A DNA stretch of 64,000 nt from NCBI RefSeq assembly GCF_029855045.1, contig NZ_CP123228.1:3410001-3474000 (forward strand), read 5' to 3'. Positions 1-8,376 of the stretch are shown one piece after another. The DNA comes from Piscinibacter sp. XHJ-5. Its GTDB lineage: Bacteria > Pseudomonadota > Gammaproteobacteria > Burkholderiales > Burkholderiaceae_C. The position numbers and the translations under genes are program-made. Numbering within the stretch: position 1 is the stretch's first letter; each line of letters opens with the position of its first letter. Below the pieces are notes generated by a model, which made no database searches, was not told the origin of the DNA, and saw only the letters and a program-made list of their open reading frames with translations.

Positions 1-67
1 TTCTTCCCCAGCAAATTGTCATCGGGAGGCCGCGTGGACTGGCGAACCGGCCAGCCGATGGTTCAGC

Positions 68-369
68 ATGACGACGCGTTCTGATGCGACCAGCGCCGAC
101 TGGCGCAGGGTCTGAGCGTGCCGCAGTAGTGCACGGCCAACGCGCTGGCACTGTCGACCTTTCGGCATCGGGTGAACGGCAAGAAGCGCTCGGGCGCGAA
201 GCGTGCGGCCCCAACGTCGATGCCTTCACCACCGGCGGCGTTCGTAACCGTGTCGACGCCGCCGCCCGCGGCTGCCGCGCTCGAGGAGATCGCCCTGGAG
301 GGCATGACGCTGCGCCTGAGCGGCGAGGCTGAAGAACGCGTGCTCGCGGGGCGTGATGGCACGACTCGC
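68..369 (+). pseudogene. Decayed IS66-family tnpA (Orf1) remnant
   Basis: The frame opening at ATG 68 (MTTRSDATSADW) hits a stop almost at once. The adjacent frame then reads LAQGLSVPQ, a TAG stop at 127-129, then ANALALSTFRHRV, an AFVTV block and TLRLSGEAEERVL. This order (helix-turn-helix with 'LALSTF', then a Phe-Val strand, then a short beta C-terminus) is that of the small accessory Orf1 of IS66 elements. At least one frameshift near 100-115 and one nonsense codon make it non-functional. It runs without a stop into the tnpB remnant. Family assignment is by motif recognition only. Confidence 0.6.
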
Positions 370-485
370 ATGATCCTGTCGTCGGCGGTGCGGGCCTACG
401 TGTATGGCGAGGCCGTGGACATGAGGAAGTCCATCGATGGCCGGTCGCAGATCGTGGCCGCTGCGATGGGGATGAACCCGTTGTC
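370..485 (+). pseudogene. Truncated IS66-family tnpB (Orf2) remnant
   Basis: From ATG 370 the frame reads MILSSAVRAYVYGEAVDMRK, then SIDG, then IVAAAMGMNPLS. This is the start of IS66 TnpB (Orf2), whose family signature is a short N-terminal strand followed by DMRKSxDGL. Similarity stops near 482, just where the family would continue with a Leu-Phe-Val-Phe strand and the Lys/Arg-rich core. Only about 38 of roughly 115 residues remain. No Orf3 transposase is present. The break at about 482-490 abuts an unrelated minus-strand membrane-protein remnant. Confidence 0.6.
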
Positions 486-489
486 GTCC

Positions 490-690
490 ACCGGGCGCGG
501 TAGAGCGCATAGAACAGCGGGATGACGAGCCAGAAGGTGAGGCCGCACAGGACGAACACGACCGAGTTCGTCACCTGGCCTTCGGAGGCAGACCACATCA
601 CGCCGATCTCGTCGCGGTACTGCCGACTGGCGCCGTCGACGCCGTCTTGTTCGGCCTCGCCGTTCGGGCTTGGACCTTTCGCTTGGCATC
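490..690 (-). pseudogene. Remnant of a membrane protein (one TM segment)
   Basis: Read on the minus strand, 490-640 encodes RQYRDEIGVMWSASEGQ followed by a hydrophobic helix (VVFVLCGLTFWLVIPLFYAL) and YRAR. This looks like real protein, unlike the surrounding frames, but no start codon or RBS is seen and the frame is lost both upstream (about 690, where another minus-strand frame carries the more protein-like part) and downstream at the IS66 remnant. I do not recognise the family. I read it as the cut and frameshifted end of a membrane protein gene. Confidence 0.35.
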
Positions 691-937
691 GCCGCCGAAG
701 GTTTCCCGCAGTTCAAATTCGGGGGGCAGCTCAACCTGGGTGCGATACCGCTGCAGCCGCGTCCCGGCCGCATGGGCGAGTCGAGTTGGTACAGGTGCGC
801 CAACGCCCTCGCGCCGTTGAACTGCGCACGGCTTGGTCCACCCATTGATGCGGGCCGATTGCCACATCACAATCCGTTAGTCGGCCGGGGGCCGCATCAC
901 CTGCAAACCTGTGCCATGTTCAGGCCCGACTGCACGC
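691..937. other. Region with no supported gene
   Basis: All six frames are short or antisense-like and show no recognisable motif. A minus-strand frame up to about 870 may be the frameshifted upstream part of the membrane-protein remnant. No clear promoter or terminator was seen before the lyase gene at 938. Confidence 0.4.
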
Positions 938-1819
938 ATGCGTAGCAAGCTCTTCGTCCCGGCCTCGCGGCCGGAGTTGTTCGCCAAAGCATTGACTGGC
1001 GAGGCCGAAGCGCTGTCGTTCGATCTCGAGGATTCGGTGGCTGACGCAAACAAGGTCGTGGCACGGCAGGCGCTGCATGCGCTGCTGTTGTCGGACGCCG
1101 CTCGCGATAGCGGCAAGGTACTGATCGTGCGCGCCAATGCCACCGGCAGCCCACATTTCGGGCACGACGTCGAAGCCGTCGTGCAGCCCGGCTTGGCGCT
1201 GCTCAACGTGCCGAAAGTCGAGCGGCCCGGAGATGTGTTAGCCGCCGCAGAGGCCGTCGAGCGGGCCGAACGCGCTAACGGCTTTCGCGCCGGTGTCGAT
1301 GCGCCAGTGGGACTGCTGCTGACCATCGAGACCCCCAAGGCCCTGCGCGATGCCGTGCAACTCGCCGCCGCGCACCCGCGTGTCGCCGGCTTGCAGCTCG
1401 GCCTCAGCGATCTGTTCGAGCCGCTGTCGATAGCGCGGCATGAGCCGCTGGCCGTTGCGCAGGCGATGTTCGCGCTGCGCATCGCCGCAGGGGCCGCCGG
1501 CGTCTTCGCCTACGACGGCGCATTCGCCGACATTTTCGACGCCGAGGGGTACCGGGCCGAGGCCATGTTGGCCCGGCGACACGGATTCCTTGGAAAGAGC
1601 TGCATACATCCAAGCCAGGTGGCGCTAGCAAACGATGTGTTCTGCCCCGACTCGGCGGAGATTGCGAACGCATTCAAGGTGGTTGCCGCAGCGCGTGACG
1701 CCGCTGCGCATGGCCGCGGCGCGTTCATGGTCGACGGCAAGATGATCGACCGACCGCTCCTCGCGAGCGCCGAGCGGATCGTCGCGCTCGCACGGCGCCT
1801 CAAGCTCTCCCTACACTGA
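938..1819 (+). CDS. HpcH/HpaI aldolase / CitE-like acyl-CoA lyase
   Basis: A 293-residue TIM-barrel lyase of the CitE/citramalyl-CoA lyase type, cytosolic and Mg-dependent. Visible family marks: KLFVPAS at residues 4-10, FDLEDSV at 28-34, VRANA at 64-68 (substrate-binding Arg), TIETPKAL with the metal-ligand Glu at 131, GLSDL with the Asp ligand at 158, and GKSCIHPSQV near 230. Length matches the family (about 270-300). ATG 938 was chosen over an in-frame GTG at 911 because homologues begin directly with the RSxLFVPA strand. The substrate is not readable from sequence. The following Bug receptor and CoA-transferase suggest a C4-C5 dicarboxylate such as citramalate, malate or itaconate (inference). 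No strong Shine-Dalgarno precedes it. Confidence 0.9.
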   Translation: MRSKLFVPASRPELFAKALTGEAEALSFDLEDSVADANKVVARQALHALLLSDAARDSGKVLIVRANATGSPHFGHDVEAVVQPGLALLNVPKVERPGDVLAAAEAVERAERANGFRAGVDAPVGLLLTIETPKALRDAVQLAAAHPRVAGLQLGLSDLFEPLSIARHEPLAVAQAMFALRIAAGAAGVFAYDGAFADIFDAEGYRAEAMLARRHGFLGKSCIHPSQVALANDVFCPDSAEIANAFKVVAAARDAAAHGRGAFMVDGKMIDRPLLASAERIVALARRLKLSLH

Positions 1820-1835
1820 GCACAAGAAGACCCCG

Positions 1836-2810
1836 ATGGCCCCGAACCGCATCCGATTGCATGCCGCACTGTGGGCCGCCGTGGCGCTCGCATCGCCGCC
1901 CGTGCAGGCACAGGACGAGTACCCGAACAAACCAATCACCATCGTCGTGCCATATCCGCCAGGTGGATCCAACGATGTGTTCGCGCGCTTGGTCGGCAAG
2001 ACGATGGGCGATGTGATGAAGGCTACCGTGGTTATCGAGAACCGCCCGGGAGCGAGCGGAAATACCGGCACCGGGCAGGTGGCCCGTGCCACTGCCGATG
2101 GTTACACGCTGGTCGCGGTGTCATCGAGCATGACCACCAACGCAGCGATCCAGACCAAGTTGCCGTTCGACGCGGTGAAAAGCTTTGCGCCTGTGGCCAT
2201 GTTCGCCAAGGGCCCGTGCATCGTCGCGGTGAACAACGAGCTGCCGGTCAAGACCCCGGCCGAGCTACTGGCCGCGCTGAAGAAGCAGCCCGGCAGGTTG
2301 AACTACGCGTCGTCGGGCATCGGCAGCAGCAACCAGTTCGCCACCGAGATGCTGAAGGGCGCCACCGGCACGTTTGTCGTGCATGTGCCTTTTCGCGGAA
2401 TGGCGCCGGCAGTCATGGGACTCATCGCCGGCGAGACCCAGTTGCTGATTGCCAGTGGCCCGTCGCTACTGCCACAGGTACGCGCTGGCCGCGTGCGCGC
2501 GGTCGGCATCACGAGTTTGCAACGCAGCCCGATTGCGCCCGAGCTGACGCCAATGGCGAGCGTGGTGCCCGGCTACGAGTTCGAGTTGTGGTGGGGCTTG
2601 CTCGCGCCGGTTGGCACACCGCCGGCTATCGTGGACCGACTCAATGCCGCAGTGAGCAAGGCGCTCGCGTCGCCCGAGGTGAAAGAGACATTCCTGCGGG
2701 AGGGCGCGATCGCGGCGCCCGCCACGCCGGCGCAGTTCGCAGCCACCATCGCCGCGGACGTCGAACGTTGGCAGAAGGTGGCCAAGCAGCAGAACATCGT
2801 CGCCGAGTGA
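1836..2810 (+). CDS. Bug/TctC-family periplasmic solute receptor
   Basis: A 324-residue tripartite tricarboxylate transporter receptor (Bug family). Residues 1-25 form a Sec signal peptide with a VQA cleavage site before QDEYPNKP. The mature protein starts with the family's PxKPITIVVPYPPGGSND block, then ENRPGASG and later VHVPFRGMAPA. It would bind a carboxylate in the periplasm. No TctA/TctB membrane partners are nearby, which is usual for the hugely expanded Bug family in Burkholderiales. It follows the lyase by 16 nt and precedes the CoA-transferase by 24 nt, so the three probably form one operon and this receptor supplies or senses their substrate (inference). Confidence 0.93.
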   Translation: MAPNRIRLHAALWAAVALASPPVQAQDEYPNKPITIVVPYPPGGSNDVFARLVGKTMGDVMKATVVIENRPGASGNTGTGQVARATADGYTLVAVSSSMTTNAAIQTKLPFDAVKSFAPVAMFAKGPCIVAVNNELPVKTPAELLAALKKQPGRLNYASSGIGSSNQFATEMLKGATGTFVVHVPFRGMAPAVMGLIAGETQLLIASGPSLLPQVRAGRVRAVGITSLQRSPIAPELTPMASVVPGYEFELWWGLLAPVGTPPAIVDRLNAAVSKALASPEVKETFLREGAIAAPATPAQFAATIAADVERWQKVAKQQNIVAE

Positions 2811-2834
2811 TAACGGCGGAACAAAGGGGCGACC

Positions 2835-4070
2835 ATGCCGCACACCATCGATGGCGCCAGCCAGCCGTCCGACAGCGGACCGCGAGGTCCGCTGTCGGAC
2901 ATACGCGTGCTGGATCTGAGCGCCTACATCGCGGGCCCCTATGGCTGCTCGTTGCTCGCCGACCAGGGGGCCCAGGTGATCAAGGTTGAGCCGCCGGCGG
3001 GCGACAACCTGCGCAAATACCCATCGACGCTCGAAGCTGAGAGCCGTGCCTTCATCGGCGTCAATCGCAGCAAGCTCGGCATCGTGCTCGACCTCAAGAC
3101 CGACCCAGGGCGAGCAGCGCTGCTTGCGCTAGTGCGCACCGTCGACGTGCTGGTACACAACTTCCGGCCGGGCGTGCCGCCGCGCCTGGGCATCGGGTAC
3201 GAGCAACTCGAGGCCCTCAATCCCCGCCTGATCTATTGCGCCGTCAGCGGCTACGGCGAAACCGGCCCGCTGAAAGACAGGGCCGGGTACGACCAGGTGC
3301 TGCAAACGATGACTGGCATGTGCACCGAGCAAGGAACGCGCGGCGGCCCGCCCGAGATCCTCTGTGGTTCGGTGGTCGACTACTACGCAGCGGCGCTGGT
3401 CGCCGCTGGCGTTTCCTCTGCTCTGTATGAGCGCGAAAAGAGCGGCAAGGGACAGTTCGTCGGCGTTTCGCTGCTGCGCTCGGCTCTGGCCATGCAATCG
3501 GCCCGCATGGTCCTGGCCGCGGGCGAGCCCAAAGACGTCGAGCGCGACATGCGCTCGGGCGGCATCACCGGCCTGTACCCGACGAAGCACGGCTTTCTCT
3601 ACCTTTCGGCCAACACGCCGCACTTCTGGCGGGCGCTCTGCGAGAAGACCGGTCTGGCAGACCTCGCGGCCGAGGAGTGCTACGACAGCGTGCAAAAGCG
3701 TGCGCTGCGCAAGTCCGAGATCGTGCCCAGGCTGTGCCAAGCCCTGCAGGCGCGCAGCGCGTTCGAGTGGGAGGTGCTGTTCGGCGACGAGGTGCCCTGC
3801 GCCGCCGCGCGCGGCGTCGAGCACATGTTCGACGACCCGCAGGCGCTAGCCGAGGGCCTTGTCACGACGTTCGAGCATCCAACGCTCGGCTCGTACCGCG
3901 GCTTCACGCGCGCGGTCAAGTTCGGACGCACGCCGGGGCCGCATCCCTTCGCTGCGCCGACGCTCGGCCAGCACACCGACGACGTGATGCGGTCGCTCGA
4001 CATCACGCCGAGCACTGATGCTCCAACTCAACCAGCAGCGACCGCGCTTCAACCAGGTCGACTGTTGTGA
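2835..4070 (+). CDS. CaiB/BaiF family III CoA-transferase
   Basis: A 411-residue CoA-transferase that would move CoA between acyl-CoA and a carboxylate. Family marks: IRVLDLSAYIAGPY at 23-36, QVIKVEPPAGD at 47-57, LKTDPGR at 87-93, VHNFRPG at 107-113, and the probable aspartyl nucleophile Asp182 in GSVVDYYAA. ATG 2835 follows AAAGGGGCGACC, a good RBS. With the CitE-like lyase it could activate and cleave a hydroxy-dicarboxylate (inference). Two oddities: codons 12-22 are written as a perfect 15-bp hairpin, and the C-terminal tail (STDAPTQPAATALQPGRLL) runs past the usual family end and overlaps the convergent cyclase gene by 68 nt. Confidence 0.92.
   Translation: MPHTIDGASQPSDSGPRGPLSDIRVLDLSAYIAGPYGCSLLADQGAQVIKVEPPAGDNLRKYPSTLEAESRAFIGVNRSKLGIVLDLKTDPGRAALLALVRTVDVLVHNFRPGVPPRLGIGYEQLEALNPRLIYCAVSGYGETGPLKDRAGYDQVLQTMTGMCTEQGTRGGPPEILCGSVVDYYAAALVAAGVSSALYEREKSGKGQFVGVSLLRSALAMQSARMVLAAGEPKDVERDMRSGGITGLYPTKHGFLYLSANTPHFWRALCEKTGLADLAAEECYDSVQKRALRKSEIVPRLCQALQARSAFEWEVLFGDEVPCAAARGVEHMFDDPQALAEGLVTTFEHPTLGSYRGFTRAVKFGRTPGPHPFAAPTLGQHTDDVMRSLDITPSTDAPTQPAATALQPGRLL
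2867..2900. repeat. Perfect 15-bp inverted repeat, 4-nt loop, inside CDS
   Basis: Arms 2867-2881 and 2886-2900 pair perfectly around the loop GCGA. The repeat sits 33 nt after the start codon of the CoA-transferase and encodes PSDSGPRGPLSD just before the conserved IRVLDLS strand. No T-tract follows, so it is not a standard terminator. It may be a strong mRNA hairpin near the ribosome start site or an inserted palindrome. Confidence 0.75.
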
Positions 4071-7000
4071 GACCTTCGGTGAACCTACCGTAGACGGGAG
4101 CAAGCAGGTCCAGGGCTCGCCTGCGTTCGGATTGGGTGCCCATGAGGCGCGCCTGGCTCACGGCAGCGCGCAGTTCCCACAGTCGAGCGCCTCGGCTGTG
4201 GGCAATCGTCATCGCCCGCTCGAAGCAACGCTCGATCTGCGCGTCGTCGCGCCGTGGACCTTTGCTCAACACATCGCCACGCACGCGCCACAGCTCGGCA
4301 TCGCACCAGCCCTGAGCCGAATCGGCGCACATCGCGATCGCCAACTCGACGGCAGATACCGCCTGTTCGTGGCGGCCGTCGGCAGCGAGCGCAGACCCCA
4401 TCCCCGCCATGAAGAACGGGACGAACGCCGGGGAACCCACGGCCTTGATCTCGCGAATACCCCGCTCGTAGGCATCGACCGCTTGTGCGGCGGGTCTGCA
4501 CGACGCCATGATCCAACAGCCGCGCAGACAGTGGGCAAGGCCTTTGTAAAAAGGAAGGCGGTGCCGATTCGCAAGCCCCTCCATGGCTTCGAGCTCGACG
4601 GCTGTGGCGGCAATGTCGCGTGTGCAAATGGCCAGCAAAGCGCCATAGAAATGGGTGTAGGCCTGTGTCAGACCTGAACCGACGCCGCGGGCTTGTTGGA
4701 TCAGTGTGGCGGCTTGTTCGGCGTGCCCCTGGATAACCTTGACCAGGCCCAGACCCGACAGGCACGCTGGCCCGGGGTCGACCGCCAACTGCGCGGTAAA
4801 CCCTGCCTGCTTCGGCAACCGGGCGAGTCCCAAAGCCTGCTCAAAGTGGTGCGCAGCACGCTCGAAATCCCCGAGAAACGTGTGAGACACGGCGACCGAC
4901 CGATGCGCGCACATCAGCATCTCGTGGCTGCCCGCGGACACCGCGTTGGTCACCGCCTCGGTGGCCAGCATCAACGCCTTCTTGAACTCGGCACCGGTAT
5001 TGTTGGCGGCCCACAGTCCATCGAGCGTCGCGAAACGATGCGACAGATCGTCAGGAGCCGCGTCGAGCAATGCATACGCGCGCTCGTACGCTGCCCTCGT
5101 TTCCTTGGCTCCAGGCCCGCCGCTCGCGCGGTGGGCCTTCGCCAGCGTCAGTTGCAGCTGCAGCTCCTGCCGGCGTCGATCCACGCAATCGGCTTCGCGG
5201 CCGATGAGGTCGATGGCACGGCTGCAGTAACCCGCGGCCTCCACATAGGCCGACTTGGCCAGCGCGGAATCGCCCGCCTGACTCCAGTAACTGATGGCTT
5301 TCCCGGACTGCCGCGCGCGTTCGGCATGATGGGCCAGGATCTCGCTGGGCCCGTCGGCGTGGAGCGCCTCCAGCACCTCGATGATGCGCGCATGGATGGC
5401 CTGACGTCGTCCACGCAGGAGGCTCTCGTACACCGCCTCCTGCACGAGCGCGTGCTTGAAGGTGTAGTGCCCATGGGTGCGCGTGCCGCGACGGAAGATC
5501 AGCTCTGCGTCGATCAGCTTGTCCAAGGCCAACTGCACATTGTCCGGCTGCTCGACCACCTCCTGCAGCAGCGCGGCATCGAACTCGCGCCCGATGCATG
5601 CGGCGACCTGCGCCACCGCCTTGACCTCGGGGATGCGGTCCAGCCGCGCCATCAACGAGCCGTGCAGCGACGCCGGGATTGACGCCTCGCCAGTCTCCAG
5701 CACTGCCTTGGTCAGCTCCTCTGCGAACAGCGGCACTCCGTCGGTCTGGGCAACAATCGTCGCGCGCGTGTGCGCTTGCAGGGCCTCGCCGCCCATCTTG
5801 GCCACAATCGCCTCCACGTCCATGCGGCTGAGCCGGTTCAGCGTCAGACGCGTAACGGCAGGATGGGCAGCCAGCTGGGGTTCGTTGTCGGGGCGACTGG
5901 TTACGAGTATGAACATGCGGACGCTGTCGATGCACTCCAGGCAGCGTTCGATCAGCTCCAGCGTCGTTGGGTCGATCCAGTGCGCGTCCTCCAGCACGAG
6001 GAGCAACCCTTGCGGCTGCGCAATCTCCTGCAACTGCTCGACCATCAGCTCCAGCGTGCGCTCGCGCAGCATCTGCGGCGTTAACTCCAGCGGCCCGTAG
6101 CGCTGCGTGCCGTTGAGCCCCAGCAGCGTCGCGTACAGCGCCGCCGCCTGCGCGCCGCCGGCCGTCGTCTCCAGCTTGTCCAGCGCCTGCTCGGTGCTGT
6201 CTTGTTCGCGCAGCCGGGCCGTGCGGCTCAGCCGCTGGATCACCGGCCACAGCGGGCTGCCCGTGTGGTAAGGCGAGCATTGCCAGCACACTGCCTCATG
6301 CGGCTGCGTCGCAACAGCGTCCAGCAACGCCCGCGTCAGCCGCGACTTGCCGATCCCCGCCTCGCCCACCAGCAGCACCACCTGGCCTTCCCCGCCTCTT
6401 GTCTGCTTCCAGCACTCCAGCAACAGCGCCAGCTCCTGCTCGCGACCCACCATCGGCGCCAGCTGTGGTCCGCGGCGCGCCTCGAAACGGCTCTCGCTCG
6501 GCCGCTCCTCACCCACCGAATACGCCTGAACCGGCTGCTCTATGCCCCTCAGCGCATGCCGGCCCAGCCCGTGCACCGCGAAGCTGGCACTTAGGAGTTG
6601 CTTCGTGATCTCGTCGATCACGACCCGGCCGGGCGCGGCCAACGCTTGCAGTTGCGCGGCCAGATCCGGCGCTACTCCCACGGCTGAGTGCTCTCGCGCC
6701 GGGCCCTGCCGCACCAGGTCACCCACCACCACGGCGCTGGTGGCGATGCCCACCCGCGCCGCCAGGGCCTCCCCGCCCGGCGTGCGCAGCGCCGCGACCG
6801 CTCGCGCCATCGCCCATGCGCAACGCACCGCGCGCTCCGCGTCATCCTCGTGCGCGCGCGGCCAGCCGAAGTACGCCAGCACGCTGTCGCCAATGAAGTT
6901 GGCCACGTAGCCGTCGTACTGAGGGACCATCCGCGTGCACGCCGCGTGGAATGCCCGCACCACTTCGCGCATGTCTTCGGCATCGAGCCGATCCGACAGC

Positions 7001-7278
7001 GCCGTCGAGCCCACCATGTCGCAATACAGCACCGACAGCTGTCGTCGTTCGGCGCTGGCTTGAACCGGCTGCGCAACGCCGCCGTGCGGCAACACCCGCG
7101 CTTTCAGCTCCGCGATCGCCACCATGAGCTTGCGCCGGTGTCCCACCGAGGTGACCCCAAGCCCGACGAGATCGGCCGCCGTAAGACTGTGCAACGTCTC
7201 CTGGTCAATATCGTTGGCCTCGAACTCGCGCGCGTAGCGCGCGAGCCCAAGCTCGTGAAGCCAAGCCTCGATGTTCAT
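4003..7278 (-). CDS. SAM domain-class III cyclase-ATPase-TPR regulator
   Basis: A 1091-residue multidomain signalling protein. Residues 1-65 are a SAM domain (WLHELGLARYAREF, GVTSVGHRRKLM). Residues 78-255 are a class III nucleotide cyclase with the metal-binding Asp87 (YCDMVGST) and Asp131 (IGDSVLAYFG). A STAND/AAA-like ATPase follows PMVGRE at 276, with Walker A GEAGIGKS at 305-312 and a hydrophobic strand ending in LEDAHW as Walker B. The C-terminal 400 residues are TPR-like helices. ATG 7278 was chosen because the SAM domain starts right there. This architecture is a known large family, usually of unknown ligand. The gene is monocistronic and converges on the CoA-transferase, sharing 68 nt at the 3' ends. 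Whether it makes cAMP or cGMP cannot be told. Confidence 0.9.
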   Translation of the reverse strand: MNIEAWLHELGLARYAREFEANDIDQETLHSLTAADLVGLGVTSVGHRRKLMVAIAELKARVLPHGGVAQPVQASAERRQLSVLYCDMVGSTALSDRLDAEDMREVVRAFHAACTRMVPQYDGYVANFIGDSVLAYFGWPRAHEDDAERAVRCAWAMARAVAALRTPGGEALAARVGIATSAVVVGDLVRQGPAREHSAVGVAPDLAAQLQALAAPGRVVIDEITKQLLSASFAVHGLGRHALRGIEQPVQAYSVGEERPSESRFEARRGPQLAPMVGREQELALLLECWKQTRGGEGQVVLLVGEAGIGKSRLTRALLDAVATQPHEAVCWQCSPYHTGSPLWPVIQRLSRTARLREQDSTEQALDKLETTAGGAQAAALYATLLGLNGTQRYGPLELTPQMLRERTLELMVEQLQEIAQPQGLLLVLEDAHWIDPTTLELIERCLECIDSVRMFILVTSRPDNEPQLAAHPAVTRLTLNRLSRMDVEAIVAKMGGEALQAHTRATIVAQTDGVPLFAEELTKAVLETGEASIPASLHGSLMARLDRIPEVKAVAQVAACIGREFDAALLQEVVEQPDNVQLALDKLIDAELIFRRGTRTHGHYTFKHALVQEAVYESLLRGRRQAIHARIIEVLEALHADGPSEILAHHAERARQSGKAISYWSQAGDSALAKSAYVEAAGYCSRAIDLIGREADCVDRRRQELQLQLTLAKAHRASGGPGAKETRAAYERAYALLDAAPDDLSHRFATLDGLWAANNTGAEFKKALMLATEAVTNAVSAGSHEMLMCAHRSVAVSHTFLGDFERAAHHFEQALGLARLPKQAGFTAQLAVDPGPACLSGLGLVKVIQGHAEQAATLIQQARGVGSGLTQAYTHFYGALLAICTRDIAATAVELEAMEGLANRHRLPFYKGLAHCLRGCWIMASCRPAAQAVDAYERGIREIKAVGSPAFVPFFMAGMGSALAADGRHEQAVSAVELAIAMCADSAQGWCDAELWRVRGDVLSKGPRRDDAQIERCFERAMTIAHSRGARLWELRAAVSQARLMGTQSERRRALDLLAPVYGRFTEGLTTVDLVEARSLLVELEHQCSA

Positions 7279-7759
7279 GGTAAGCACGCGCGCTTTCGCA
7301 TCCAACCAATCCTAGTGTCACGCTATCCACGCGTATAGATGTCTCCTGCGGCCGCGCGCTGCACGCCCCCTCGCACGCGGCATAGTGCCGCGAAATTGAC
7401 CTGCCCTCGGACATCCGTAGTAGTGGACTCCAGCAGAGTCGTTATAGATCGTTTGCGGACACGACTACAACCACCAACGACCGCACAGCGCCCTCGGGTA
7501 CGTGCCGACGGCCATGTCCGCCGCGCGAACCGTAACCGCGAAACTCGCTCCGGTGTGGTGTGGTGTGTGCGTGTTCGCCTGGACGTGCGGAAGGAACCCG
7601 ACAGCCGCCAAGGGACTGCGGCCATGCAGCAGCCCGTGGATATTGAAGCCCGCGGCGCACCGCGTGCCGCGCGTCGCCCTCCCTGCCTTTGAGCCAGCAG
7701 CCAGCCATGCCGTTGTCGTGCGTGCGACTGGTGCAGCGCAACAGCCGCGCTGAATGAGG
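7279..7759. other. 480-bp stretch with no recognised gene
   Basis: This lies between the cyclase gene start and the 3' end of tRNA-Arg. The open frames here are short, antisense to each other and lack RBSs or recognisable motifs. The promoter of the cyclase gene must lie here, but I cannot name a convincing -35/-10 pair. No copy of the tRNA-Arg 3' end was seen that would mark an integration site. Confidence 0.5.
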
Positions 7760-7836
7760 TGGCCTGCCCGGAGGGACTCGAACCCCCGACCTGCTGCTTA
7801 GAAGGCAGCTGCTCTATCCAGTTGAGCTACGGGCAG
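7760..7836 (-). tRNA. tRNA-Arg (anticodon TCT)
   Basis: The reverse strand folds as a full 77-nt tRNA. The acceptor arm CTGCCCG pairs with CGGGCAG, followed by discriminator G and an encoded CCA. The anticodon stem GCTGC/GCAGC encloses the loop CTTCTAA, giving anticodon TCT. The T-arm carries GTTCGAGTC. It lies 43 nt downstream of tRNA-Pro on the same strand and is probably co-transcribed with it. Confidence 0.96.
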
Positions 7837-7879
7837 CGGGGCCGTGGAGGCCATCAAGGCCTATGGAGGCCTGAGAAGA

Positions 7880-7956
7880 TGGTCGGGGTGAGATGATTCG
7901 AACATCCGACCCACTGCTCCCAAAGCAGTTGCGCTACCAGGCTGCGCTACACCCCG
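7880..7956 (-). tRNA. tRNA-Pro (anticodon TGG)
   Basis: The reverse strand forms a 77-nt tRNA with acceptor CGGGGTG/CACCCCG, discriminator A and encoded CCA. The anticodon stem ACTGC/GCAGT encloses TTTGGGA, anticodon TGG. The T-loop is GTTCGAATC. It is the first gene of the two-tRNA unit. Confidence 0.96.
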
Positions 7957-8025
7957 AACGCCGCAATTGTAGCGGTCGTCTTCTGGTTCGAGCAGTCGCT
8001 GGCAACAACGCGAGCCGTGCGCTCC

Positions 8026-8286
8026 TCAGGTGTCGCTGGTGCTGCGGCCCCGGAGCTTGCCGACGATGAACAGCAGAAGGATGGCGCCGACGATCGAGCC
8101 GATGAAGCCGGCGCCCTGCCCGGCTTCGTACCAGCCGAAGGCCTGCCCGATGAAGCCCGCCACGTAAGAGCCCGCGATGCCGAGCAGTGTGGTCATGATG
8201 AGGCCCAGCGACTGCGTGCCGGGAAGGATCGCGCGGGCCAGCAGCCCGACGATGAAGCCGACGATGGCCATGTAGACGTATTGCAT
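8026..8286 (-). CDS. GlsB/YeaQ/YmgE-family small membrane protein
   Basis: An 86-residue, very hydrophobic protein with three predicted helices (IVGFIVGLLARAILPG; IMTTLLGIAGSYVAGFIG; IGSIVGAILLLFIVG). This is the 'transglycosylase-associated' family, small inner-membrane proteins often induced by stress. The length fits (80-90). The C-terminus is a short basic tail. ATG 8286 is preceded by GGAGATCCGC. Its biochemical role is unknown in the family. Confidence 0.88.
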   Translation of the reverse strand: MQYVYMAIVGFIVGLLARAILPGTQSLGLIMTTLLGIAGSYVAGFIGQAFGWYEAGQGAGFIGSIVGAILLLFIVGKLRGRSTSDT

Positions 8287-8376
8287 GCGGATCTCCGTGT
8301 AGCGCTTCGAGCGTCAGGCGGACTGCTGCATGACGGAGCCGCAATGGTGCCCCAGCACCGGCGCGCCGCCAAGGGC

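Noticed and set aside
7339..7692. 117-codon plus-strand frame before the tRNAs
   Set aside because: No RBS, no motif, high Arg/Pro/Thr, several overlapping frames of similar length.
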